64,000 bases of DNA from the NCBI RefSeq assembly GCF_036324505.1, contig NC_086352.1, forward strand, positions 35,906,881 through 35,970,880, read 5' to 3'. The notes beneath the pieces are model-generated. The model was not told where the DNA came from. It saw only the letters and a program-made list of their open reading frames with translations, and did no database searches. Of this stretch, positions 13,901 to 25,900 are shown in pieces. The DNA is from Eleginops maclovinus. Its lineage: Eukaryota > Chordata > Actinopteri > Perciformes > Eleginopidae. Numbering within the stretch: the first letter of the stretch is position 1; every line of letters begins with the position of its first letter. The translations under genes were made by a program, and so were the position numbers.

Positions 13901-16900
13901 CAAACTTTCAGAAACAACAACCTCAGCAGGAACATCAGTAAACGTTGCTACAACTAAACCACCTAAAGAAGTCACCACTGGCCCAGTTACAACCTCTACC
14001 ACAGCTGTTGTGGAAACTACAACAACTCCAGGTTTTACGACAGAAAGTCCAGAAACTACAGTTGTAACATCAACACCCTCGGTTGTAACCAAAACTACTG
14101 AAGTTCCTCTTACAGCAACAGAGGGAACCACTGCCAAACCTTCTGAATCAACAACCTCAGCAGGAACAACAGTAAACGTTGCTACAACTAAACCACCTAA
14201 AGAAGTCACCACTGGCCCAGTTACAACTTCTACAACAGCTGTTGTGGAAACTACAACAAAGACAGGTGTTACGACAGAAAGTCCAGAAACTACAGTTGTA
14301 ACATCAACACCCTCGGTTGCAACCAAAACTACTGAAATTCCTGTCACAGAAACAGAGGGGACCACTGCCACACTTTTAGAAACAACAACATCAGCAGGAA
14401 CAACGCTAAATGTTGCAACAACTAAACCACCTAAAGAAGTCACCACTGGCCCAGTTACAACCTCTACCACAGCTGTTGTGGAAACTACAACAACGCCAGG
14501 TGTTACAACAGAAAGTCCAGAAACTACAGTTGTAACATCAACACCCTCTGTTGTAACCAAAACTACTGAAGTTCCTGTTACAGCAACAGAGTTAACCACT
14601 GCCAAACCTTCAGAAACAACAACATCAGCAGGAACAACAGTAAAGATTGCTACAACTAAACCACCTAAAGAAGTCACCACTGGCCCAGTTACAACCTCTA
14701 CCACAGCTGTTGTGGAAACTACAACAACGACAGGTGTTACAACAGAAAGTCCAGAAACTACAGTTGTTACATCAACACCCTCGGTTGCAACCAAAACTAC
14801 TGAAGTTCCTGTAACAGAAACAGAGGGGACCACTGCCACACCTTTAGAAACAACAACCTCAGCAGGAACAACAGTAAACGTTGCTACAACTAAACCACCT
14901 AAAGAAGTCACCACTGGCCCAGTTACAACCTCTACCACAGCTGTTGTGGAAACTACAACATCTTCGCCAGGTGTTACGACAGAAAGTCCTGAAAGTACAG
15001 TTGTAACATCAAGACCCTCGGTTGTAACCAAAACTACTGAAGTTCCTCTTACAGCAACAGAGGGAACCACTGCCAAACCTTCTGAATCAACAACCTCAGC
15101 AGGAACAACAGTAAACGTTGCTACAACTAAACCACCTAAAGAAGTCACCACTGGCCCAGTTACAACCTCTACCACAGCTGTTGTGGAAACTACAACAAAG
15201 ACAGGTGTTACGACAGAAAGTCCAGAAACTACAGTTGTAACATCAACACCCTCGGTTGCAACCAAAACTACTGAAATTCCTGTCACAGAAACAGAGGGGA
15301 CCACTGCCACACCTTTAGAAACAACAACATCAGCAGGAACAACGCTAAATGTTGCAACAACTAAACCACCTAAAGAAGTCACCAGTGGCCCAGTTACAAC
15401 ATCTACCACAGCTGTTGTGGAAACTACAACAACTCCAGGTTTTACGACAGAAAGTCCAGAAACTACAGTTGTAACATCAAGACCCTCGGTTGTAACCAAA
15501 ACTACTGAAGTTCCTCTTACAGCAACAGAGGGAACCACTGCCAAACCTTCTGAATCAACAACCTCAGCAGGAACAACAGTAAACGTTGCTACAACTAAAC
15601 CACCTAAAGAAGTCACCACTGGCCCAGTTACAACCTCTACCACAGCTGTTGTGGAAACTACAACAAAGACAGGTGTTACGACAGAAAGTCCAGAAACTAC
15701 AGTTGTAACATCAACACCCTCGGTTGCAACCAAAACTACTGAAATTCCTGTCACAGAAACAGAGGGGACCACTGCCACACCTTTAGAAACAACAACATCA
15801 GCAGGAACAACGCTAAATGTTGCAACAACTAAACCACCTAAAGAAGTCACCAGTGGCCCAGTTACAACATCTACCACAGCTGTTGTGGAAACTACAACAA
15901 CGCCAGGTGTTACAACAGAAAGTCCAGAAACTACAGTTGTAACATCAACACCCTCTGTTGTAACCAAAACTACTGAAGTTCCTGTTACAGCAACAGAGGG
16001 AACCACTGCCAAACCTTCAGAAACAACAACATCAGCAGGAACAACAGTAAAGATTGCTACAACTAAACCACCTAAAGAAGTCACCACTGGCCCAGTTACA
16101 ACCTCTACCACAGCTGTTGTGGAAACTACAACAACGACAGGTGTTACAACAGAAAGTCCAGAAACTACAGTTGTTACATCAACACCCTCGGTTGCAACCA
16201 AAACTACTGAAGTTCCTGTAACAGAAACAGAGGGGACCACTGCCACACCTTTAGAAACAACAACCTCAGCAGGAAAAACAGTAAACGTTGCTACAACTAA
16301 ACCACCTAAAGAAGTCACCACTGGCCCAGTTACAACCTCTACCACAGCTGTTGTGGAAACTACAACATCTTCGCCAGGTGTTACGACAGAAAGTCCTGAA
16401 AGTACAGTTGTAACATCAACACCGTTTGTCGTTACAAAAACTACGGAAGTTCCTGTAACAGCAACAGAGGGGACCACTGCCAAACTTTCAGAAACAACAA
16501 CCTCAGCAGGAACATCAGTAAACGTTGCTACAACTAAACCACCTAAAGAAGTCACCACTGGCCCAGTTACAACCTCTACCACAGCTGTTGTGGAAACTAC
16601 AACAACTCCAGGTTTTACGACAGAAAGTCCAGAAACTACAGTTGTAACATCAACACCCTCGGTTGTAACCAAAACTACTGAAGTTCCTCTTACAGCAACA
16701 GAGGGAACCACTGCCAAACCTTCTGAATCAACAACCTCAGCAGGAACAACAGTAAAAGTTGCTACAACTAAACCACCTAAAGAAGTCACCACTGGCCCAG
16801 TTACAACCTCTACCACAGCTGTTGTGGAAACTACAACAAAGACAGGTGTTACGACAGAAAGTCCAGAAACTACAGTTGTAACATCAACACCCTCGGTTGT

Positions 16901-19900
16901 AACCAAAACTACTGAAATTCCTGTCACAGAAACAGAGGGGACCACTGCCACACCTTTAGAAACAACAACATCAGCAGGAACAACGCTAAATGTTGCAACA
17001 ACTAAACCACCTAAAGAAGTCACCAGTGGCCCAGTTACAACCTCTACCACAGCTGTTGTGGAAACTACAACAACGCCAGGTGTTACAACAGAAAGTCCAG
17101 AAACTACAGTTGTAACATCAACACCCTCTGTTGTAACCAAAACTACTGAAGTTCCTGTTACAGCAACAGAGTTAACCACTGCCAAACCTTCAGAAACAAC
17201 AACATCAGCAGGAACAACAGTAAAGATTGCTACAACTAAACCACCTAAAGAAGTCACCACTGGCCCAGTTACAACCTCTACCACAGCTGTTGTGGAAACT
17301 ACAACAACGACAGGGTTTACGACAGAAAGTCCAGAAACTACAGTTGTAACATCAACACCCTCGGTTGTAACCAAAACTACTGAAGTTCCTGTAACAGAAA
17401 CAGAGGGGACCACTGCCACACCTTTAGAAACAACAACCTCAGCAGGAACAACAGTAATCGTTGCTACAACTAAACCACCTAAAGAAGTCACCACTGGCCC
17501 AGTTACAACCTCTACCACAGCTGTTGTGGAAACTACAACATCTTCGCCAGGTGTTACGACAGAAAGTCCTGAAAGTACAGTTGTAACATCAACACCGTTT
17601 GTCGTTACAAAAACTACGGAAGTTCCTGTAACAGCAACAGAGGGGACCACTGCCAAACTTTCAGAAACAACAACCTCAGCAGGAACATCAGTAAACGTTG
17701 CTACAACTAAACCACCTAAAGAAGTCACCACTGGCCCAGTTACAACCTCTACCACAGCTGTTGTGGAAACTACAACAACTCCAGGTTTTACGACAGAAAG
17801 TCCAGAAACTACAGTTGTAACATCAAGACCCTCGGTTGTAACCAAAACTACTGAAGTTCCTCTTACAGCAACAGAGGGAACCACTGCCAAACCTTCTGAA
17901 TCAACAACCTCAGCAGGAACAACAGTAAGCGTTGCTACAACTAAACCACCTAAAGAAGTCACCACTGGCCCAGTTACAACCTCTACCACAGCTGTTGTGG
18001 AAACTACAACAAAGACAGGTGTTACGACAGAAAGTCCAGAAACTACAGTTGTAACATCAACACCCTCGGTTGCAACCAAAACTACTGAAATTCCTGTCAC
18101 AGAAACAGAGGGGACCACTGCCACACCTTTAGAAACAACAACATCAGCAGGAACAACGCTAAATGTTGCAACAACTAAACCACCTAAAGAAGTCACCAGT
18201 GGCCCAGTTACAACCTCTACCACAGCTGTTGTGGAAACTACAACAACGCCAGGTGTTACAACAGAAAGTCCAGAAACTACAGTTGTAACATCAACACCCT
18301 CTGTTGTAACCAAAACTACTGAAGTTCCTGTTACAGCAACAGAGGGAACCACTGCCAAACCTTCAGAAACAACAACATCAGCAGGAACAACAGTAAAGAT
18401 TGCTACAACTAAACCACCTAAAGAAGTCACCACTGGCCCAGTTACAACCTCTACCACAGCTGTTGTGGAAACTACAACAACGACAGGTGTTACAACAGAA
18501 AGTCCAGAAACTACAGTTGTTACATCAACACCCTCGGTTGCAACCAAAACTACTGAAGTTCCTGTAACAGAAACAGAGGGGACCACTGCCACACCTTTAG
18601 AAACAACAACCTCAGCAGGAAAAACAGTAAACGTTGCTACAACTAAACCACCTAAAGAAGTCACCACTGGCCCAGTTACAACCTCTACCACAGCTGTTGT
18701 GGAAACTACAACATCTTCGCCAGGTGTTACGACAGAAAGTCCTGAAAGTACAGTTGTAACATCAACACCGTTTGTCGTTACAAAAACTACGGAAGTTCCT
18801 GTAACAGCAACAGAGGGGACCACTGCCAAACTTTCAGAAACAACAACCTCAGCAGGAACATCAGTAAACGTTGCTACAACTAAACCACCTAAAGAAGTCA
18901 CCACTGGCCCAGTTACAACCTCTACCACAGCTGTTGTGGAAACTACAACAACTCCAGGTTTTACGACAGAAAGTCCAGAAACTACAGTTGTAACATCAAC
19001 ACCCTCGGTTGTAACCAAAACTACTGAAGTTCCTCTTACAGCAACAGAGGGAACCACTGCCAAACCTTCTGAATCAACAACCTCAGCAGGAACAACAGTA
19101 AAAGTTGCTACAACTAAACCACCTAAAGAAGTCACCACTGGCCCAGTTACAACCTCTACCACAGCTGTTGTGGAAACTACAACAAAGACAGGTGTTACGA
19201 CAGAAAGTCCAGAAACTACAGTTGTAACATCAACACCCTCGGTTGTAACCAAAACTACTGAAATTCCTGTCACAGAAACAGAGGGGACCACTGCCACACC
19301 TTTAGAAACAACAACATCAGCAGGAACAACGCTAAATGTTGCAACAACTAAACCACCTAAAGAAGTCACCAGTGGCCCAGTTACAACCTCTACCACAGCT
19401 GTTGTGGAAACTACAACAACGCCAGGTGTTACAACAGAAAGTCCAGAAACTACAGTTGTAACATCAACACCCTCTGTTGTAACCAAAACTACTGAAGTTC
19501 CTGTTACAGCAACAGAGTTAACCACTGCCAAACCTTCAGAAACAACAACCTCAGCAGGAACAACAGTAAAGTTTGCTACAACTAAACCACCTAAAGAAGT
19601 CACCACTGGCCCAGTTACAACCTCTACCACAGCTGTTGTGGAAACTACAACAACGACAGGGTTTACGACAGAAAGTCCAGAAACTACAGTTGTAACATCA
19701 ACACCCTCGGTTGTAACCAAAACTACTGAAGTTCCTGTAACAGAAACAGAGGGACCACTGCCACACCTTTAGAAACAACAACCTCAGCAGGAACAACAGT
19801 AATCGTTGCTACAACTAAACCACCTAAAGAAGTCACCACTGGCCCAGTTACAACCTCTACCACAGCTGTTGTGGAAACTACAACTACTCCAGGTGTTACG

Positions 19901-22900
19901 ACAGAAAGTCCAGAAACTACAGTTGTAACATCAACACCCTCGGTTGTAACCAAAACTACTGAAGTTCCTGTTACAGCAACAGAGGGAACCACTGCCAAAC
20001 CTTCTGAATCAACAACCTCAGCAGGAACAACACTAAAGATTGCTACAACTAAACCACCTAAAGAAGTCACCACTGGCCCAGTTACAACCTCTACCACAGC
20101 TGTTGTGGAAACTACAACAACGACAGGTGTTACGACAGAAAGTCCAGAAACTACAGTTGTAACATCAACACCCTCGGTTGCAACCAAAACTACTGAAATT
20201 CCTGTCACAGAAACAGAGGGGACCACTGCCACACCTTTAGAAACAACAACCTCAGCAGGAACAACAGTAAACGTTGCTACAACTAAACCACCTAAAGAAG
20301 TCACCACTGGCCCAGTTACAACCTCTACCACAGCTGTTGTGGAAACTACAACAACGCCAGGTGTTACGACAGAAAGTCCAGAAACTACAGTTGTAACATC
20401 AACACCCTCGGTTGTAACCAAAACTACTGAAGTTCCTGTAACAGAAACAGAGGGGACCACTGCCACACCTTTAGAAACAACAACCTCAGCAGGAACAACA
20501 GTAATCGTTGCTACAACTAAACCACCTAAAGAAGTCACCACTGGCCCAGTTACAACCTCTACCACAGCTGTTGTGGAAACTACAACAACGACAGGTGTTA
20601 CGACAGAAAGTCCAGAAACTACAGTTGTAACATCAACACCCTCGGTTGTAACCAAAACTACTGAAGTTCCTGTAACAGAAACAGAGGGGACCACTGCCAC
20701 ACCTTTAGAAACAACAACCTCAGCAGGAACAACAGTAAACGTTGCTACAACTAAACCACCTAAAGAAGTCACCACTGGCCCAGTTACAACCTCTACCACA
20801 GCTGTTGTGGAAACTACAACAACTCCAGGTGTTACGACAGAAAGTCCAGAAACTACAGTTGTAACATCAACACCCTCGGTTGTAACCAAAACTACTGAAG
20901 TTCCTGTAACAGAAACAGAGGGGACCACTGCCACACCTTTAGAAACAACAACCTCAGCAGGAACAACGCTAAACGTTGCTACAACTAAACCACCTAAAGA
21001 AGTCACCACTGGCCCAGTTACAACCTCTACCACAGCTGTTGTGGAAACTACAACAACGCCAGGTGTTACAACAGAAAGTCCAGAAACTACAGTTGTAACA
21101 TCAACACCCTCGGTTGTAACCAAAACTACTGAAGTTCCTGTTACAGCAACAGAGGGAACCACTGCCAAACCTTCAGAAACAACAACATCAGCAGGAACAA
21201 CAGTAAAGATTGCTACAACTAAACCACCTAAAGAAGTCACCACTGGCCCAGTTACAACCTCTACCACAGCTGTTGTGGAAACTACAACAACGACAGGTGT
21301 TACGACAGAAAGTCCAGAAACTACAGTTGTAACATCAACACCCTCGGTTGTAACCAAAACTACTGAAGTTCCTGTTACAGCAACAGAGGGAACCACTGCC
21401 AAACCTTCAGAATCAACAACATCAGCAGGAACAACAGTAAACGATTGCTACAACTAAACCACCTAAAGAAGTCACCACTGGCCCAGTTACAACCTCTACC
21501 ACAGCTGTTGTGGAAACTACAACAACGACAGGTGTTACGACAGAAAGTCCAGAAACTACAGTTGTAACATCAACACCCTCGGTTGTAACCAAAACTACTG
21601 AAGTTCCTGTAACAGAAACAGAGGGGACCACTGCCACACCTTTAGAAACAACAACCTCAGCAGGAACAACAGTAAACGTTGCTACAACTAAACCACCTAA
21701 AGAAGTCACCACTGGCCCAGTTACAACCTCTACCACAGCTGTTGTGGAAACTACAACAACGACAGGTGTTACGACAGAAAGTCCAGAAACTACAGTTGTA
21801 ACATCAACACCCTCGGTTGTAACCAAAACTACTGAAGTTCCTGTAACAGCAACAGAGGGAACCACTGCCAAACCTTCAGAAACAACAACCTCAGCAGGAA
21901 CAACAGTAAACGTTGCTACAACTAAACCACCTAAAGAAGTCACCACTGGCCCAGTTACAACCTCTACCACAGCTGTTGTGGAAACTACAACAACGACAGG
22001 TGTTACGACAGAAAGTCCAGAAACTACAGTTGTAACATCAACACCCTCGGTTGTAACCAAAACTACTGAAGTTCCTGTAACAGCAACAGAGGGAACCACT
22101 GCCAAACCTTCAGAAACAACAACCTCAGCAGGAACAACAGTAAACGTTGCTACAACTAAACCACCTAAAGAAGTCACCACTGGCCCAGTTACAACCTCTA
22201 CCACAGCTGTTGTGGAAACTACAACAACGACAGGTGTTACGACAGAAAGTCCAGAAACTACAGTTGTAACATCAACACCCTCGGTTGTAACCAAAACTAC
22301 TGAAGTTCCTGTTACAGCAACAGAGGGAACCACTGCCAAACCTTCAGAATCAACAACATCAGCAGGAACAACAGTAAAGATTGCTACAACTAAACCACCT
22401 AAAGAAGTCACCACTGGCCCAGTTACAACCTCTACCACAGCTGTTGTGGAAACTACAACAACGACAGGGTTTACGACAGAAAGTCCAGAAACTACAGTTG
22501 TAACATCAACACCCTCGGTTGTAACCAAAACTAGTGAAGTTCCTGTAACAGAAACAGAGGGGACCACTGCCACACCTTTAGAAACAACATCCTCAGCAGG
22601 AACAACAGTAATCGTTGCTACAACTAAACCACCTAAAGAAGTCACCACTGGCCCAGTTACAACCTCTACCACAGCTGTTGTGGAAACTACAACAACGACA
22701 GGTGTTACGACAGAAAGTCCAGAAACTACAGTTGTAACATCAACACCCTCGGTTGTAACCAAAACTACTGAAGTTCCTGTTACAGCAACAGAGGGAACCA
22801 CTGCCAAACCTTCAGAATCAACAACATCAGCAGGAACAACAGTAAATATTGCTACAACTAAACCACCTAAAGAAGTCCCCACTGGCCCAGTTACAACCTC

Positions 22901-25900
22901 TACCACAGCTGTTGTGGAAACTACAACAACGACAGGGTTTACGACAGAAAGTCCAGAAACTACAGTTGTAACATCAACACCCTCGGTTGTAACCAAAACT
23001 ACTGAAGTTCCTGTAACAGAAACAGAGGGGACCACTGCCACACCTTTAGAAACAACATCCTCAGCAGGAACAACAGTAATCGTTGCTACAACTAAACCAC
23101 CTAAAGAGGTCACCAGTGGCCCAGTTACAACCTCTACCACAGCTGTTGTGGAAACTACAACAACGACAGGTGTTACGACAGAAAGTCCAGAAACTACAGT
23201 TGTAACATCAACACCCTCGGTTGTAACCAAAACTACTGAAGTTCCTGTTACAGCAACAGAGGGAACCACTGCCAAACCTTCAGAAACAACAACCTCAGCA
23301 GGAACAACAGTAATCGTTGCTACAACTAAACCACCTAAAGAAGTCACCACTGGCCCAGTTACAACCTCTACCACAGCTGTTGTGGAAACTACAACAACGA
23401 CAGGAGTTACGACAGAAAGTCCAGAAACTACAGTTGTAACATCAACACCCTCGGTTGTAACCAAAACTACTGAAGTTCCTGTTACAGCAACAGAGGGAAC
23501 CACTGCCAAACCTTCAGAAACAACAACCTCAGCAGGAACAACAGTAATCGTTGCTACAACTAAACCACCTAAAGAAGTCACCACTGGCCCAGTTACAACC
23601 TCTACCACAGCTGTTGTGGAAACTACAACAACGACAGGTGTTACAACAGAAAGTCCAGAAACTACAGTTGTAACATCAACACCCTCGGTTGTAACCAAAA
23701 CTACAGAAATTCCTGTTACAGCAACAGAGGGAATCACTGCCAAACTTTCAGAAACAACAACCTCAGCAGGAACAACAGTAATCGTTGCTACAACTAAACC
23801 ACCTAAAGAAGTCCCCACTGGCCCAGTTACAACCTCTACCACAGCTGTTGTGGAAACTACAACAACGACAGGTGTTACGACAGAAAGTCCAGAAACTACA
23901 GTTGTAACATCAACACCCTCGGTTGTAACCAAAACTACTGAAGTTCCTGTAACAGAAACAGAGGGTACCACTGCCACACCTTTAGAAACAACAACCTCAG
24001 CAGGAACAACAGTAAATGTTGCAACAACTAAACCACCTAAAGAAGTCACCAGTGGCCCAGTTACAACCTCTACCACAGCTGTTGTGGAAACTACAACAAC
24101 GCCGCCAGGTGTTACGACAGAAAGCACTGAAACTACAGTTGTAACATCAACACCCTCGGTTGTAACCAAAACTACTGAAGTTCCTGTTATAGCAACAGAG
24201 GGAACCACTGCCAAACCTTTAGAAACAACAACCTCAGCAGGAACAACAGTAATCGTTGCTACAACTAAACCACCTAAAGAAGTCACCAGTGGCCCAGTTA
24301 CAACCTCTACCACAGCTGTTGTGGAAACTACAACAACGACAGGTGTTACGACAGAAAGTCCAGAAACTACAGTTGTAACATCAACACCCTCTGTTGCAAC
24401 CAAAACTACTGAAGTTCCTGTAACAGAAACAGAGGGGACCACTGCCACACCTTTAGAAACAACAACCTCAGCAGGAACAACAGTAAACGTTGCTACAACT
24501 AAACCACCTAAAGAAGTCACCACTGGCCCAGTTACAACCTCTACCACAGCTGTTGTGGAAACTACAACAACGACAGGGTTTACGACAGAAAGTCCAGAAA
24601 CTACAGTTGTAACATCAACACCCTCGGTTGTAACCAAAACTACTGAAGTTCCTGTAACAGAAACAGAGGGGACCACTGCCACACCTTTAGAAACAACAAC
24701 CTCAGCAGGAACAACAGTAATCGTTGCTACAACTAAACCACCTAAAGAAGTCACCACTGGCCCAGTTACAACCTCTACCACAGCTGTTGTGAAAACTACA
24801 ACAACGACAGGTGTTACGACAGAAAGTCCAGAAACTACAGTTGTAACATCAACACCCTCGGTTGTAACCAAAACTACTGAAGTTCCTGTTACAGCAACAG
24901 AGGGAACCACTGCCAAACCTTCAGAAACAACAACCTCAGCAGGAACAACAGTAATCGTTGCTACAACTAAACCACCTAAAGAAGTCACCACTGGCCCAGT
25001 TACAACCTCTACCACAGCTGTTGTGGAAACTACAACAACGACAGGTGTTACGACAGAAAGTCCAGAAACTACAGTTGTAACATCAACACCCTCGGTTGCA
25101 ACCAAAACTACTGAAGTTCCTGTAACAGAAACAGAGGGGACCACTGCCACACCTTTAGAAACAACAACCTCAGCAGGAACAACAGTAATCGTTGCTACAA
25201 CTAAACCACCTAAAGAGGTCACCAGTGGCCCAGTTACAACCTCTACCACAGCTGTTGTGGAAACTACAACAACGACAGGTGTTACGACAGAAAGTCCAGA
25301 AACTACAGTTGTAACATCAACACCCTCGGTTGTAACCAAAACTACTGAAGTTCCTGTTACAGCAACAGAGGGAACCACTGCCAAACCTTCAGAAACAACA
25401 ACCTCAGCAGGAACAACAGTAATCGTTGCTACAACTAAACCACCTAAAGAAGTCACCACTGGCCCAGTTACAACCTCTACCACAGCTGTTGTGGAAACTA
25501 CAACAACGACAGGTGTTACGACAGAAAGTCCAGAAACTACAGTTGTAACATCAACACCCTCGGTTGTAACCAAAACTACTGAAGTTCCTGTTACAGCAAC
25601 AGAGGGAACCACTGCCAAACCTTCAGAAACAACAACCTCAGCAGGAACAACAGTAATCGTTGCTACAACTAAACCACCTAAAGAAGTCACCACTGTTCCA
25701 GTTACAACCTCTACCACAGCTGTTGTGGAAACTACAACAACGACAGGTGTTACAACAGAAAGTCCAGAAACTACAGTTGTAACATCAACACCCTCGGTTG
25801 TAACCAAAACTACAGAAATTCCTGTTACAGCAACAGAGGGAATCACTGCCAAACTTTCAGAAACAACAACCTCAGCAGGAACAACAGTAATCGTTGCTAC

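Noticed and set aside
8849..19720. Antisense open frame of over 3,600 codons (Val/Thr/Ser-rich)
   Set aside because: It is the shadow of the 234-bp coding repeat: a unit divisible by three with no stop on the other strand stays open for as long as the array lasts. It has no family resemblance, and the antisense frames at 19723-21402 and 21422-28051 have the same cause.
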